From JAPLFM01 sp964650885 (GTDB lineage: Bacteria > Bacteroidota > Ignavibacteria > Kapaibacteriales > UBA2268), in contig CAZYXG010000052.1 in the NCBI GenBank assembly GCA_964650885.1, positions 1 through 14,760 of the forward strand: a stretch of DNA of 14,760 nt. The letters are read 5' to 3'. Positions 14,277 to 14,760 of this stretch are shown piece by piece. Each line of letters begins with the position of its first letter. The stretch's first letter is position 1. The notes under the pieces are model-generated. The model made no database searches, was not told the origin of the DNA, and worked only from the letters and a program-made list of their open reading frames with translations. The position numbers and the translations under genes are program-made.

Positions 14277-14760
14277 ATGACACCAATAGGACACACTGCG
14301 ATTTCATACATTGCAGGAAAAACATTAAATAAACTAAGCATCCCACTTTTAATAATAGGTGGAGTGCTGCCCGATATTGATTTTGTGTTTGTTTTTGCAA
14401 GCTATTTCAATCAGATTCATCGGCTTTGGACTCATAATTTACTGTTTGGCTTAGTTGCTTGTCTTATTCTATCACTTTTCAAAATTGAAAATAAATTAAA
14501 CAAAATACTATCGCTCGGCATAGGAATATTACTACATTTATTAATAGACAGCATATTAGATTCCAACCCTAGCAATGGAATCGGAGTTGCAATTTTCTTT
14601 CCATTTTCAAACTATTACTTCTCTCCAATTAATTTATCGCTAATAGAAACAAAAACTACATGGCAAAACCTACCAGCTATGCTATGGCAAACTGCCAAAC
14701 TATTCTATATAGAAATCCCAGTCTGCATTATAGCCTTAGCGATGTACTTGAAAAAAACTT
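14277..14760 (+). CDS. YdjM/DUF457-like membrane protein, putative metal-dependent hydrolase (partial)
   Basis: An open frame from ATG 14277 runs off the right edge (161 codons seen). It starts MTPIGHTAIS, then GGVLPDIDFVF (residues 28-38), HRLWTHNLL (48-56), a membrane helix and LLHLLIDSILDS (85-96). The spaced histidines and aspartates (H6, D33, D35, H48, H53, H87, D91) are the pattern of the YdjM/LexA-regulated family, described as membrane-bound metal-dependent hydrolases, with unproven biochemistry. Further helices lie at ~22-42, 53-68, 76-92 and 144-158. It starts 11 bases after the murF stop and is likely co-transcribed with it. A three-codon ATG-AGT-AAA-TGA just upstream overlaps the start and is probably of no account. 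Confidence 0.8.
   Translation, partial: MTPIGHTAISYIAGKTLNKLSIPLLIIGGVLPDIDFVFVFASYFNQIHRLWTHNLLFGLVACLILSLFKIENKLNKILSLGIGILLHLLIDSILDSNPSNGIGVAIFFPFSNYYFSPINLSLIETKTTWQNLPAMLWQTAKLFYIEIPVCIIALAMYLKKT

Overview
The window is AT-rich chromosomal DNA from a bacterium of the Bacteroidota (FCB) group. Three things point there: two parts linked to the type IX secretion system (T9SS), namely a PorZ-like protein with a C-terminal sorting domain and a DUF5103-type plug protein; two promoter-like TATTTTTG boxes that fit the Bacteroidota TAnnTTTG pattern; and the usual weakness of Shine-Dalgarno signals. I cannot place it below phylum level. Most genes are core genes. I see no phage, insertion sequence, CRISPR array, tRNA or rRNA.

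Layout. 1-600: the tail of an unidentified plus-strand gene with a terminator-like hairpin, then a small cupin gene. 632-4185, all minus strand: ribH (lumazine synthase), then a terminator, then a large PorZ-like propeller protein, then a promoter, then rpmI-rplT (ribosomal proteins L35 and L20), which end in a strong terminator. 4296-6438, plus strand: three tandem genes for FkpA/Mip-like peptidyl-prolyl isomerases, ending in a terminator. 6471-7514, minus: a polytopic membrane protein that may be a GT-C type glycosyltransferase. 7598-9623, plus: a small exported, possibly barrel-forming protein overlapping the T9SS plug protein gene. 9624-10083: no intact gene, but a decayed-looking reading frame and a small hairpin. 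10084-11625, minus: comM/yifB. 11782-12153, plus: a CrcB/FluC fluoride channel, facing an unknown four-helix membrane protein (12156-12746, minus). 12847-14265, plus: murF, followed closely by a YdjM-like membrane protein gene that runs off the window.

The most striking structure is the isomerase cluster. The middle gene is a chimera: its first ~31 codons are those of the third gene (lipoprotein signal), and the rest is a copy of the first gene (ordinary secretory signal). A 722-bp segment is tandemly repeated with a 716-bp period, and the six bases TGACTC lie at the left edge, the junction and the right edge. This is what one unequal crossover between two neighbouring paralogues would leave. 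It turned a soluble periplasmic isomerase body into a predicted lipoprotein, and only one difference was seen between the two copies.

Functionally the window mixes envelope biogenesis (murF, periplasmic and lipoprotein foldases, T9SS parts, membrane proteins) with housekeeping (riboflavin synthesis, ribosome, fluoride export, ComM helicase). I did not find a clearly new multi-gene system.
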